From positions 1 through 50,072 of IMG/VR virus record IMGVR_UViG_3300043331_000099: a stretch of DNA of 50,072 bases; one strand, written 5' to 3'. Source of the DNA: a virus. The position numbers were made by a program, and so were the translations under genes. The notes beneath the pieces were generated by a model. It saw only the letters and a list, made by a program, of their open reading frames with translations. It was not told the origin of the DNA and ran no database searches. Numbering within the stretch: the stretch's first letter is position 1; each line of letters opens with the position of its first letter. Shown in pieces: positions 15,139-25,100 of the stretch.

Positions 15139-16709
15139 TGGCTAAGATTAATTTAACAGACATTGCGTCCCTTACCAATGAACAATCTTTCATATCTACT
15201 TATAATGCTAACAATGCTGCTATAGAAACTGCATCAGATACTTTCTTATCTAGAACAGGCACTGCTCCTAATTCTATGGATGCAGATCTGGATATGGATT
15301 CTCACAGGATTATTAATCTTCCAGAAGCAGTTGAAGATACAGAACCTATTCGAAGAGGAGACTTTCTAGATCTAATTGAAGGTCTAGAAACTGGAGCTAA
15401 CTTCGCAGAAGAAGCGGAACAGAGTGCCAACGAGGCAGCAGCCTCAGCGGCCGCTGCCGCATCTAGTGCGTCTTCTGCATCTACTTCTGCATCTAACGCT
15501 TCTACTTCAGCAAGTAACGCAGCTACTTCAGCTTCTAATGCTTCTACTAGTGCTACTACAGCTTCTTCAGCAGCAACAGCAGCGTCTTCAGCAGCTACTG
15601 CAGCAGCTAATAGTGCTACTGTAGTTGTTGGAGATAAGTATATATTTGATAATTCTACTTCTATGGCTGACCCTGGTTCAGGAGAGTTTAGATTTAATAA
15701 TGCTACTCCTTCTTCAGCTACAGCTATAGCAATCAGTGCTAACTCTGCAGCTTCAGGTAATCCTGATATCTCAGATTGGATTGCAGCTTGGGATGACAGT
15801 TCTAATACCACAGCTAGAGGAACTCTTTTAATCAGAAAGATAGGCACTCCAGCTACTTGGGTTAAATTAATTATAACTGCAGTTACAGACAATACTTCTT
15901 GGTTACAGCTTACTGTATCTGGTGGAGCAGGTAACGGAACCTTCTCTAACGCAGACGAAGTTTCTATACAATTCTCTCGTACAGGAGATAAAGGACAAGA
16001 CGGTTCACCAGGCGCAGGTTCAGGTGACGTAGTCGGTCCTGCTTCTTCTGTAGATAGCTCTATGGTAGAATTCAGCGGTACTTCAGGTAAGATAATCAAG
16101 GATGGTGGTGTTGTAGTAACTTCATTTGCTAAGACAGTTCTAGACGATACTTCAGCTTCTACTGCAAGAACTACTTTAGGAGTAGCTTACGGATTACAAA
16201 CTGTAGGTGCAGCTGCAGGATCTCTGTTCCCTGCTACTACTAATGGTTGTGCAGCATTAGCCCAAGCAGAAACCACTACCAATAAGATTAATTACAAGTT
16301 CTTAGCATTTGATGCTTCTACTATAGAATATGCTTGGTGTGCAATACCTACTCCTAAATCTTATAATGCCTCTACATTAACAGCTAGAATTGTTTGGACA
16401 CATCCTTCCACTAGCACCAACTTCGCAGTGGTCTGGGGGATTGAAATGTTCGCTGCTGCTAATGATGATGCTCTAGATACTGCTCTAGGAACTCTTGTAA
16501 CTGTTACAGATACTGGAGGAACTACGCAAGACTTCTATACTTCAGATGCTTTCGCAGCTATTACTCCCAGTAATACTCCAGCTAAGCAAGATTGGTTGTT
16601 TATTAGGATTAGTAGGCAAGCTACAAACGGCTCAGATACTATGGCCGTAGACGCTCACCTTATAGGTGCAGAGTTCTATTATACTAACGATGCTAATAAT
16701 GATACCTAA
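15138..16709 (+). CDS. Tail fibre protein (T7-type attachment domain)
   Basis: About 523 residues from the ATG at 15138; a TTG at 15123 in the same frame is less likely because the ATG overlaps the upstream stop. N-terminus SFISTYNANNAAIETASDTF and DLDMDSHRIINLPEAVEDTEP match the tail-attachment domain of podovirus fibres. An Ala/Ser coiled-coil shaft covers about residues 90-160, a collagen-like GDKGQDGSPGAGSGDVVGP follows near 285-305, and a beta-rich C-terminal head ends it. Trimeric fibre for host adsorption. Confidence 0.8.
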   Translation: MAKINLTDIASLTNEQSFISTYNANNAAIETASDTFLSRTGTAPNSMDADLDMDSHRIINLPEAVEDTEPIRRGDFLDLIEGLETGANFAEEAEQSANEAAASAAAAASSASSASTSASNASTSASNAATSASNASTSATTASSAATAASSAATAAANSATVVVGDKYIFDNSTSMADPGSGEFRFNNATPSSATAIAISANSAASGNPDISDWIAAWDDSSNTTARGTLLIRKIGTPATWVKLIITAVTDNTSWLQLTVSGGAGNGTFSNADEVSIQFSRTGDKGQDGSPGAGSGDVVGPASSVDSSMVEFSGTSGKIIKDGGVVVTSFAKTVLDDTSASTARTTLGVAYGLQTVGAAAGSLFPATTNGCAALAQAETTTNKINYKFLAFDASTIEYAWCAIPTPKSYNASTLTARIVWTHPSTSTNFAVVWGIEMFAAANDDALDTALGTLVTVTDTGGTTQDFYTSDAFAAITPSNTPAKQDWLFIRISRQATNGSDTMAVDAHLIGAEFYYTNDANNDT

Positions 16710-17434
16710 TGCTTAAGGTAAATAATTTAACTGGATTAGGAGTATTGTTTCAGGAGGTAGAAAGTCCTCCTGGAGAAGGTATTGTTGTATTAGGTTCTAG
16801 TACTGCTGCAGGGTTCTCAGGTACTTCTATATCACACAGTTTTGATTGTCCTGCAACAACAGATTTCTTAATAGCATGTTTAACATGTTTCGGAATATCA
16901 AGTCCTAACTTTTCTTCTGTAGCTTGGAATAGTGTGGCTATGACGGAGGCAGTAACAGCTCTGGCCACTTCTTTTAGTTTTTTAGGAACTAGAGCTTCAA
17001 TATTTTATCTTACAGCTCCTTCTACAGGAACATTTAACTTAACAGCATCAGTAGGAAATTCTATTGGAGCTGTTCAATTAATAGCTTGTAAGAATGTTCT
17101 TCAATCATCTTCTTTAGACGTAACAGGTACAGCAATAACTAACGACTCTGGAACTGTTTCTAAGACTGTTAATACAACTACAACGGTAGCTAATGCTATT
17201 AGAGTAGGTACTAGAGTATTAAACTTTGGTAGTAATGTTTCCTCTTCTTATACTCCAGGTACTGGAGTAACAGAAACTGGAGATATAGCTACAGATGGAA
17301 GTAACAATGGAAGATTCTTTGCAGGACATCATATAAGTTCATCTACTGGTTTATTTTCCTTTGAATGCTCTGGGACAAATGGAACCTCAGCTATCGGCGA
17401 TGCAATGGCAGTAGCAGCTTTCAAAGGAGTTTAA
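16709..17434 (+). CDS. Beta-sandwich surface protein, paralogue 3 (241 aa)
   Basis: Beta-rich protein with cysteines in CPATTDFLIACLTCF and a closing AVAAFKG strand, similar in layout to the protein at 5036-5731 and to the N-terminus of that at 5735-7804. It follows the tail fibre with a TAATG overlap, so it may be a fibre-associated or exchangeable receptor-binding subunit. Family name not known to me. Confidence 0.55.
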   Translation: MLKVNNLTGLGVLFQEVESPPGEGIVVLGSSTAAGFSGTSISHSFDCPATTDFLIACLTCFGISSPNFSSVAWNSVAMTEAVTALATSFSFLGTRASIFYLTAPSTGTFNLTASVGNSIGAVQLIACKNVLQSSSLDVTGTAITNDSGTVSKTVNTTTTVANAIRVGTRVLNFGSNVSSSYTPGTGVTETGDIATDGSNNGRFFAGHHISSSTGLFSFECSGTNGTSAIGDAMAVAAFKGV

Positions 17435-17458
17435 TATTAACAACGGAGACCAAGACCA

Positions 17459-17962
17459 ATGGCAAGAATAGCAAAGAGTTTAGATACTCTTCGAAATCAA
17501 TTTAATACTATGTATCCCAAGCGTAACAAATCAGCAGACGGTTGGATTGGGGATGCAAAGCATGCAGCTAGAGCTTCAGATCACAACCCCGACAGTAGGG
17601 GAGTGGTTAAAGCTCTGGACATTACGCACGATCCTAAGATTGGCTTAGACGCAGGCAAGTATGCTCGCATCATCGCATCCTCTAGAGATCCTAGAATTTC
17701 ATATATTATTTCCAACAGCCAGATCTGCAGTTCTACAGTATCTCCGTGGAAATGGCGTAAGTATACAGGATCTAACCCACATCGAGCACATTTCCATGTC
17801 TCGGTAGTGAAGGATCCTAAACTGTACGATAGTACTAAACCATGGGCAATTGCACCTATCATAGCAACTACGCCCAATGTTGTTAAGGTTGTAAACATTC
17901 CTCAAGAACAGCCTAAAGCTTCCTTCTGGAGCTGGCTGACAAGTTTATTCAGGAGAAAGTAG
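17459..17962 (+). CDS. Endolysin: M15-like peptidoglycan peptidase
   Basis: 167 residues. Zinc-ligand pattern of M15/DD-peptidase-like lysins: ASDHNPDSRG (His), VKALDITHD (Asp) and HRAHFHVSV (His-x-His), in order at about residues 38, 55 and 106. It would cut peptide cross-links of the cell wall. There is no secretion signal, so it needs a holin or another export route. The C-terminal tail is Pro/Ser-rich and ends SLFRRK. Next to the broken peptidoglycan-binding gene, suggesting a lysis cassette. Confidence 0.75.
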   Translation: MARIAKSLDTLRNQFNTMYPKRNKSADGWIGDAKHAARASDHNPDSRGVVKALDITHDPKIGLDAGKYARIIASSRDPRISYIISNSQICSSTVSPWKWRKYTGSNPHRAHFHVSVVKDPKLYDSTKPWAIAPIIATTPNVVKVVNIPQEQPKASFWSWLTSLFRRK

Positions 17963-17963
17963 T

Positions 17964-18389
17964 ATGGCATCATTTTCAGATATTATTAGGTTAATACCTC
18001 TGCTCTTTTCAATTGCCCCTTAAATCAAGAAGTGGATTGATATTGGAGTTCCAATCATAGATGAACTTCAGAAGACCAAACCAGATCTTATTCCAGTTCT
18101 AGTAAAGGTAGGTAGTGAACTGTTCCCTTCTCTTAGTGATGAGATTAAGATCGTAGCTGCTGCTGCAGATGCTCTGTTCAATCCTAATGGAACTATGTGG
18201 TTACAACAGAGTTTGAACTATCTTATGAATGCTGGCTTAGAAGTTGATGGAGAATATGGTCCGTTGACTAAAGCTGCTGTAATGGAGTTCCAGAAGGCTA
18301 ATCAACCTCAGTCTGGTCCTGTTGATGGTTGGGCAGGTCCTAAGACTTGTTTAGTTATCCGGGAAGCTCTCTCTAACAAGAAAGACTAA
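17964..18389 (+). pseudogene. Peptidoglycan-binding protein gene with in-frame TAA
   Basis: From ATG 17964 the frame stays open to TAA 18389 except for one TAA at 18021-18023, codon 20. Before it is a hydrophobic start (FSDIIRLIPLLFSIAP). After it come about 55 residues of a helical linker and a peptidoglycan_binding_1-type repeat (MWLQQSLNYLMNAGLEVDG, then GPLTKAAVMEFQKANQ, and GWAGPKTCLVI). The only later ATG is at 18195, which would give the 64-residue wall-binding domain alone with a weak ribosome site. Options: a recent mutation, a sequencing or assembly error, stop read-through, or restart at 18195. TAA is used as a normal stop throughout, so global recoding is excluded. Confidence 0.65.
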
Positions 18390-18393
18390 AGTT

Positions 18394-18418
18394 AGGCCCG
18401 GGCAACTGGGCCTTTCTT
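18394..18418 (+). terminator. Intrinsic terminator after the lysis genes
   Basis: AGGCCC, an 8-base loop, then GGGCCT followed by TTCTT. A short but GC-rich stem between the lysis and tail-tube genes. Confidence 0.6.
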
Positions 18419-18430
18419 CAAGGAGATTAA

Positions 18431-19180
18431 ATGAGATTAACTTTATTAGAGCTAGTACAGAACATCCTGTCTGCTATGGACTCGGATGAGGTTAACTCAT
18501 TCTCCGAGACCGCAGAGTCACGTCAAGTAGCTCAAGTAGTAAGGACAGCATACTTCAATATAATGTCTAGGGCTAATCTGCCTGAGTTTAAGCAGATGAT
18601 TCAGCTCGATCCTTCGGGAGACCTTACTAAGCCTGTCTTAATGTCTAGACCAAATAATGTAACTAGAATTGAATGGATTAAGTATAATAAGGAGACGGAT
18701 GAAGATCCTAGAGATGCCTTTGAGTATGTTACCGTTGTTCCTGTAGATCAGTTCTTGGAGGTAACCAAGTTTGATACGGATCAGTCTAATGTAGATACTA
18801 TGACTTTCAATGATGTTGTATGGTACTTTGAGAATGACCGTGCTCCTCAATACTGTACTTTTATTGATGATCATTACGTAATCTTTGATGCGTATGATTC
18901 AGAAGTAGATGCTACTTTGCAATCAAGTAAAACTTTGTGCTTTGGACAAGTAATGCCTGTGTTCGAGATGACTGATGATTATATTCCAGAAATGGATGAG
19001 CAGCAATTTCCTCTTCTTCTAAATGAAGCTAAGGCGTTGGCTTTCTTCGAACTTAAGCAAATGCCTCATGAGAAGGCGGAGCGAGAAGCACGTAGACAAT
19101 GGGTAACTCTGCAGAGAACTAAGGATGTTCCTAAGCCAGTTTACTTAGACCAATTTCCTAACTATGGACGTAAGGTATAA
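18431..19180 (+). CDS. Tail tubular protein A (T7 gp11-like)
   Basis: 249 residues; AAGGAG lies 7 bases before ATG. Starts MRLTLLELVQNILSAMDSDEVNSFSET and continues with AQVVRTAYFNIMSRANLPEFK, typical of podovirus tail-tube adaptor A. The C-terminus REARRQWVTLQRTKDVPKP resembles the family. It forms the ring that joins portal to nozzle. Followed two genes later by tube protein B, as in T7-like phages. Confidence 0.8.
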   Translation: MRLTLLELVQNILSAMDSDEVNSFSETAESRQVAQVVRTAYFNIMSRANLPEFKQMIQLDPSGDLTKPVLMSRPNNVTRIEWIKYNKETDEDPRDAFEYVTVVPVDQFLEVTKFDTDQSNVDTMTFNDVVWYFENDRAPQYCTFIDDHYVIFDAYDSEVDATLQSSKTLCFGQVMPVFEMTDDYIPEMDEQQFPLLLNEAKALAFFELKQMPHEKAEREARRQWVTLQRTKDVPKPVYLDQFPNYGRKV

Positions 19181-19482
19181 TGCTAAACTTTAATATAGAT
19201 GATTCTAAGATGCGTAAGACAGATCGTATCTTAGTTATAAAAGCTAAAGAAGGTATGAAGCCTTTAGGAAATACTGGACTAGCAGATCCTAGGTTGTTCA
19301 AAGGAGATAATGTGCTTCATGCTGTTATGGATGAAGCTACTTGCATGTGGTATATGAAGTACGATAAAGGAGTAGTTCCTAGTGTTTTAAAGGGTAAGTA
19401 TACTAATTTCGAAAAGTTATTCAATGACGCCAAGAATTACTTTGAGAAGAGAAATCTTGAGATTGTCGAAGTAAAAGATTAA
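19180..19482 (+). CDS. Hypothetical protein between tail-tube genes (100 aa)
   Basis: Coupled to both neighbours by TAATG overlaps. A 100-residue basic, mixed protein (RKTDRILVIKAKEG, ATCMWYMKYDKG). A small gene between tail tubes A and B occurs in several T7-like lineages and may be a virion or assembly factor. No motif found. Confidence 0.6.
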   Translation: MLNFNIDDSKMRKTDRILVIKAKEGMKPLGNTGLADPRLFKGDNVLHAVMDEATCMWYMKYDKGVVPSVLKGKYTNFEKLFNDAKNYFEKRNLEIVEVKD

Positions 19483-21581
19483 TGCCTCGTTCTAATAATA
19501 TCAAAGTCCAGAATAACTTCAGTAAGGGCTTAATTACTGAAGCTACTGGATTGTCTTTTCCAGAGGATGCTTGTACTGAGACTGATAACTGTGTCTTTGA
19601 ACCTTTTGGTGTTGCAAGACGTCGTCTAGGTTTTGACTTAGAGCATCAGTTCGAAGAGTTCACACAAGATCTGTCTGGTATGGTTGTTGTAACTTATTTA
19701 TGGAAAGACGTAGCAAGTAACGGTGAATTAATCTTCGTAGTGGTACAGATGGGGGATACTCTACATTTCTATAAGGTAGAGGAAGGCTCTTTGTCTGGTG
19801 CTAAACATAGTAATACTATTGATCTTACAGACTTTGCTCCAGGTGGTATAACAACAGTAGCAGAGCTGGAGTGTCAATTCTCTTCCGGTAATGGGCTGCT
19901 ATTTGTAACCAATCGTAGATTGAATACCTTCTATGTAGAGTACGATTTGGATGGAGATACTTTCTCTGCAACTGCTATTGATATACAGATCAGGGATACT
20001 GAAGGAGATCGTGCAGATGATCTAGATGTAGATGAACGTCCAGCAGTAGCGGAAGGAGGTCTTTCTTCTGCTCATAGGTATAATCTAGAAAACCAGGGAT
20101 GGACTGATGCTAATATAAGTGCTTGGGACACTGCTAGAACAGACATGCCTTCAAATGCAGATGTCTCTTGGTATTTTAAGAATGCTGATAATGAGTTTGC
20201 TTTTAGTACAGTAGATCATAGGTTTGTAGGTAACTCTAGGGCTCCTAGAGGGCATTTTATCTATAGTATTTATAATATTAATAGAACAGCTAACTCAGGT
20301 TTTACAGACGATGTCATCCAATTCGATAGAGTTACTACATCTGCGTTCCACGCAGGCAGAGTCTTCTATGCAGGTCTTAAGTCTGAACGACAGAATTCTA
20401 AGATATTCTTCTCGCAACTTGTTGAGGAGAAATCCCAGTATGGTAAGTGTTACCAGATAAACGACCCTACATCAGAGAGATTATTTGATCTTTTACCATC
20501 AGATGGTGGTGTAATAGACATCATTGGCGCAGGAGAAGTCCTTAAAATGATGTCCACTCTGAATTCTTTGATGGTGTTCTGTAGTAATGGTGTATGGGCT
20601 ATTACAGGATCACAGGGAATAGGTTTCACAGCATCTGACTACTCTGTTAATAAAATATCTGCTGTAGCTAACATATCTCATCATAGTTTTGTAGATGTGG
20701 AAGGAACTCCTTTCTGGTGGAATCTAGAGGGCATTTATACACTTACATTAGATCCACAATCTAATGCAATGCGTGTTGTGTCTATTACAGATCCAACCAT
20801 AAGAACCTTCTTCTTAGATCTTCCTAGCGAGAGTAAGCAATACGCTAGAGGCGTATACGACCAGTTTACTAAAAGAGTGCAGTGGATATTTAGATCTACA
20901 GAAGCACCTAGTTTCAATGAACGCTATGTATATGATCGTTTACTTAATTATGATATAATTAGTAAAGCATTTTATCCCTGGTCTATGAACTCAGACAATG
21001 TAAAGATCAGAGGTATAACCAATGTATTTGGTTCCGCAGGTGAGTTCGTTAACAGTCAAGTAGTACGTGGAGCAGATATAGTAGTTAGGGGAAGTGATAA
21101 CGTTGTAGCCTTCATTGCAGATAGTATATCTACTACTATAAGTGTTATTAAATATCTTGTATCTTATAACGATGGAGCTAATAGAGTAACCTTTGCAGAA
21201 AATAATGATGAGACGTATTTAGATTGGGGTTCTTTTGACGAGGGTGAAGAATACGACAGTTATTTCGTTACTGGCTACATAGTTAGGGGAGGAGCTATAC
21301 GTAAGTTTCAACAGAATTACATTAATGTGATCTCTGAAAATGATGTAGATTCTTCTTATAAGATACGTGGTCAATGGAATTATTCTGTAGCTGCAGACAC
21401 TGGTAAGTGGTCCACTGCGCAGGTATTTAATATATTTGCAGATAGCTTTCAGTATAAACCTAATAGGATTAAGTTACGAGGACATGGATTAGCCTGTCAA
21501 TTTAGAATAGAAAATAATAGTAACAATCCATTCAACTTAATAGGATGGTCTGTCTTTGAGACAGGTAATCAGTGGATATAA
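19482..21581 (+). CDS. Tail tubular protein B (T7 gp12-like nozzle)
   Basis: 699 residues. N-terminus VQNNFSKGLITEATGLSFPEDACTE matches the family's conserved FxxGLxxEATxxxFPxxA start. Later come typical beta-propeller-like strands (HRFVGNSRAPRGHF, GRVFYAG, KIFFSQLVE, SLMVFCSNGVWAITG). Six copies would form the tail nozzle. Order and length agree with T7 gp12 and relatives. Confidence 0.85.
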   Translation: MPRSNNIKVQNNFSKGLITEATGLSFPEDACTETDNCVFEPFGVARRRLGFDLEHQFEEFTQDLSGMVVVTYLWKDVASNGELIFVVVQMGDTLHFYKVEEGSLSGAKHSNTIDLTDFAPGGITTVAELECQFSSGNGLLFVTNRRLNTFYVEYDLDGDTFSATAIDIQIRDTEGDRADDLDVDERPAVAEGGLSSAHRYNLENQGWTDANISAWDTARTDMPSNADVSWYFKNADNEFAFSTVDHRFVGNSRAPRGHFIYSIYNINRTANSGFTDDVIQFDRVTTSAFHAGRVFYAGLKSERQNSKIFFSQLVEEKSQYGKCYQINDPTSERLFDLLPSDGGVIDIIGAGEVLKMMSTLNSLMVFCSNGVWAITGSQGIGFTASDYSVNKISAVANISHHSFVDVEGTPFWWNLEGIYTLTLDPQSNAMRVVSITDPTIRTFFLDLPSESKQYARGVYDQFTKRVQWIFRSTEAPSFNERYVYDRLLNYDIISKAFYPWSMNSDNVKIRGITNVFGSAGEFVNSQVVRGADIVVRGSDNVVAFIADSISTTISVIKYLVSYNDGANRVTFAENNDETYLDWGSFDEGEEYDSYFVTGYIVRGGAIRKFQQNYINVISENDVDSSYKIRGQWNYSVAADTGKWSTAQVFNIFADSFQYKPNRIKLRGHGLACQFRIENNSNNPFNLIGWSVFETGNQWI

Positions 21582-21585
21582 ATAA

Positions 21586-22110
21586 ATGGTACTTCCTCTT
21601 GTAATAGGCGCAGCAGCAGTAGGTGTAGGTTTACAAGCTGTTGGTGCATATAATTCGTATGAAGCAGCTAAAGATCAAGCAGAAGCTTCTAAGCAAGCTG
21701 CAGCAGCTTCTATGCGTATTGCAGGATTTGAGAGAGACATAGAAGCTAAGAAATTTCGTGCAATGGAATTAGACGCTAGTAGAAGGTCTTTAGAACAAGT
21801 AAGGCAAGCTCAACGTGCTAGAGCTTTAGCTCTTAGTATAGGCACGGCTCAAGGAGCTGGTAAAGGATCTGGTTTAGAAGGAGCTTTTGGACAGATCTCT
21901 GGACAATCAGGAGTAAATCAACTAGGTATTTTTCAGAACTTAGAGTTAGGTAGAAATATCTTTGATCTTAATGCTCAGATATCTCAGCAAAAGATGTTCA
22001 TAGCAGATGCACAAGGCAGAGCTGCTGATGCAGGTACACAAGCTGCACTAGGAGCAGGACTTAGTTCTGTTGGTAGTTCGTTGATTAATGTGGCTGGCAT
22101 GTTTAAATAA
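21586..22110 (+). CDS. Internal virion protein (gp14-like, 174 aa)
   Basis: Hydrophobic, Gly/Ala-rich N-terminus (PLVIGAAAVGVGLQAVGAYNSYEA), a long Ala/Gln-rich helix, and a second Gly-rich hydrophobic patch near the end (AALGAGLSSVGSSLINVAGMF). This is the usual design of the smallest ejected protein, which forms the outer-membrane pore during genome injection. First of three ejection-type genes in a row. Confidence 0.75.
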   Translation: MVLPLVIGAAAVGVGLQAVGAYNSYEAAKDQAEASKQAAAASMRIAGFERDIEAKKFRAMELDASRRSLEQVRQAQRARALALSIGTAQGAGKGSGLEGAFGQISGQSGVNQLGIFQNLELGRNIFDLNAQISQQKMFIADAQGRAADAGTQAALGAGLSSVGSSLINVAGMFK

Positions 22111-25100
22111 TGGCTTATAGTGATCCCTATGGTCTTCAACTAGATCCTGCTGAACTTCCGTTCGAGCCGTTAAACCTACAAGTTACGGCAGAGCCTGAAG
22201 CCGATACTTTACCTATTCCTCCAGAAATAGCTGGTATACGTGCGTTCAAAGCTAAGACAGGAGGTACTCTAGCAGAGAGAACTACTGAAGATGTTTATAA
22301 TTCAATCATGTCTGGTCAAGAAGATGCTCTTCGTAATGAAGCAGCAGCTAGAATAGATCATAAGAAGTCTATTGCTCGTGAAGACATGATTACTAAGATT
22401 ATGAAAGACCTTCGTGCTAAGAACATACCTGTAGACAGAGATATATTACAAAAGATACGTGATATGGTCTCAGAGCAGGGATATGATACCGTAACAGATC
22501 CAAGTATGGTATTTGAAGAACACTATAGTAATGAATATTTTAAATCTTTAAAAGCTAGAGGAGCTACCGTAGGTTCTGTTATAGAAGAAGCTGAAAAGGA
22601 AGCTCCTAAGGATTTAGAAGCTGTATTCAAAGCTGGTACAAGTATTAAGACTAGACAAGAGTATATTAATACTCAGTTAGAGAATGTCCAAGTAGAGCTT
22701 AATCTTCAAAGTACTTTTGGTTGGTTGGTAGATCAAGCTAAAATGTTGTCTCAAATATACCAAGAGGTTAAGCTTCGTAGTTTAGCAGAGACAGGGTTCT
22801 TTTCACAATTTGGTTTAGGTAATAGTTTAGACGAACAGGCTAAGAACCTATTCACTATGCCTGTTACGCAGTTTAAAGCTACTATTGATGGAGTAACAGA
22901 AAAGCTTAAGCAGGATAATCCTACTTTAGCTATGTTCTGGTTACAATCGATGAATAAGATGTCTAATAGTGACGTATTCCTTAATAACGTATTCTCAGGT
23001 CTTGCTTTAACAGGAGCTGTTACTATAGGAAAAGTAGCTAAGGGACTAGCAGCCAGAAGCGCAGCTATTACTGAAGCTAAGGTAGCTGCTAAGGATATGC
23101 TTAAGGCTGGAGATACTATTACTGATCCTAAAGTAGCTGCAGCAGAAGGTTCAGGAGATGCTGCTAGATCTGCAGTACTAACTTCATCTAAAAGAGTGTT
23201 CAACAGTTCTCAAGGTAAATCTAATCCTACTAAAGAGGCTGTAGAGGATCTACAAGGACATCTAAGAACCGATGCAGCTAATATGATTGCAGATGAGGGA
23301 GTAGGAGTCCTTGGTAGAGAAGTAGCTAATAGAATAGCAGAACGTATAGGAGTCTTTGGTGAGAAGCTTATGGGAGTTGTGTCTAATGTAATGAAAGTAG
23401 ACCGTATTCCTGGTATTCTAGCTTCTGAGAAAGCAGTTAAGATAATCCAAGAGGGTATTAAAACTGACTATAAAGGATCTACTGTTCTAGAGATATCTAA
23501 ACCAATTAGAAACAGAGTAACTAATACTTACTCTGTTGATGTAGCTATCGTAGACTCTACTGGAGAATTATTTACTTCTGGTGAAAAGGCTAAGAATTAT
23601 GCAGAGTTCATTCGTCTTGCTCCTAGTAGATATGAAGCAGTAATAACAGACATAGGTCCTGGTCGTAAGTATTTAGGAGCAGGGTATACAGTAGAACAAG
23701 CTGGAGCAGGTTTTTACATCAAGGTTAATAGAAACTTAGATGAGACCTCGGATATTATCCGAGATATGCTAATTGAGACTAAGGAAACTAAGTCTCCAGA
23801 CAGTAAGTTAGATAAATACTTTGGTTGGTTGACCAAGTTTAGAACGCCTGACGAGGTCCTATCAGAGGTTGCTAGAGAGAACCGTAAAGTTGCTACTTAC
23901 ACCCCTTCTGTAGTAATGAAACTCTTCAAAGAAGAGGCAGAAGATATTAAGAATATAGCCCCTAAACTTCTTCCATTTACAACTAAGAGTAAGATGTGGA
24001 AAGAGTGGAAGAGGGCTGTAGAGCACTCCAAACAAGCTGTAGACCCTAATACAAATCAACCAGGATATTTCTTTCAGAACTTAGTTGATCTAGAACACTT
24101 CTACCAGAACTCTTTTAAGCGTAATCCTACTGAATCAGAAGCTAAAGCATACTTCTCGTTCGTAAGATTAGTAGAAGCTGACCGTATTCTTCGTGAAGTA
24201 GCTGTCTATCGTAATAAAGCCAGGTTAGGGGCAGAGCAGTTTAATCTTCGTTTAATAGACGAGAAGGGAGGTATTGAATATAGTCCTTCCTTTGAAGGTG
24301 TATTACGTAAGTCTATGCCTGGAGGAGATCAAGTAAGCACAGTTCTTGTCACAGATACTCACCGCGGGGTTGAGAAGCTTTACACAGCTGGAGAAATACC
24401 TACTGCGGAACTAAAAGAGCTTGAGCGTAGGGTGAAGTCTGGAGAGCTCAGAGTAGTAGAAATCTACGATCCTGAACTACGTCCTCTAAAGAACTTTGGT
24501 ACAGTAGGAGAAGCAAGAGTACGTTATGTAGTGTCTCCTAGTTTGGAGTCTAGACCTCTAAATTACAATGTCATTCCTAGAAGGGGTGGAGGACACTTTG
24601 AGTATGATTACGACTTCTACATTAAACAGGCCCGTGTTAAGCCAGAGAGCGTCGGTGGGACGTTTAAACATTGGTATGAAGGTGATACTACCATAATGCC
24701 AATCATGGTACGTAGCATGGGCATAGACGTAGCTAATAAGTTAGACGAAGTACGTAAGTTCCTAAAAGATGGACGTATAGACGCTGCTCAAGAGTTTGCT
24801 AAGAAAAATCTGCCTATAGAATGGGATAAATTACATAGTTGGTTTAAGCCTAGTAGAGATCATATGGGACAGCCCGTAGCTCCTAGACTTAGTTTAGAAG
24901 AGCCTATTCAGGTCGTAGAAAAGGATAAATTCATTGTACAGACCGACAATACATTGGCCCAAAGGTATACAGGACGTAAGAAAGATACCGGAGAATTGGC
25001 ATCTACTTTCTATGATGGTACACGACAAGGATCCCTTGCCAGGCAGCACCAAGTACAGTTTGTCGGAGAACGCGACGCGCATGAGTTATTTACGTTTAAG

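Noticed and set aside
15302-16099. 265-codon minus-strand frame opposite the tail fibre gene
   Set aside because: Shadow of the Ala/Ser-rich fibre shaft; wrong strand for the operon and no start signals.
18021-18023. Genome-wide recoding of TAA as sense
   Set aside because: TAA ends many other genes, often in tight TAATG overlaps, so it is a normal stop here.
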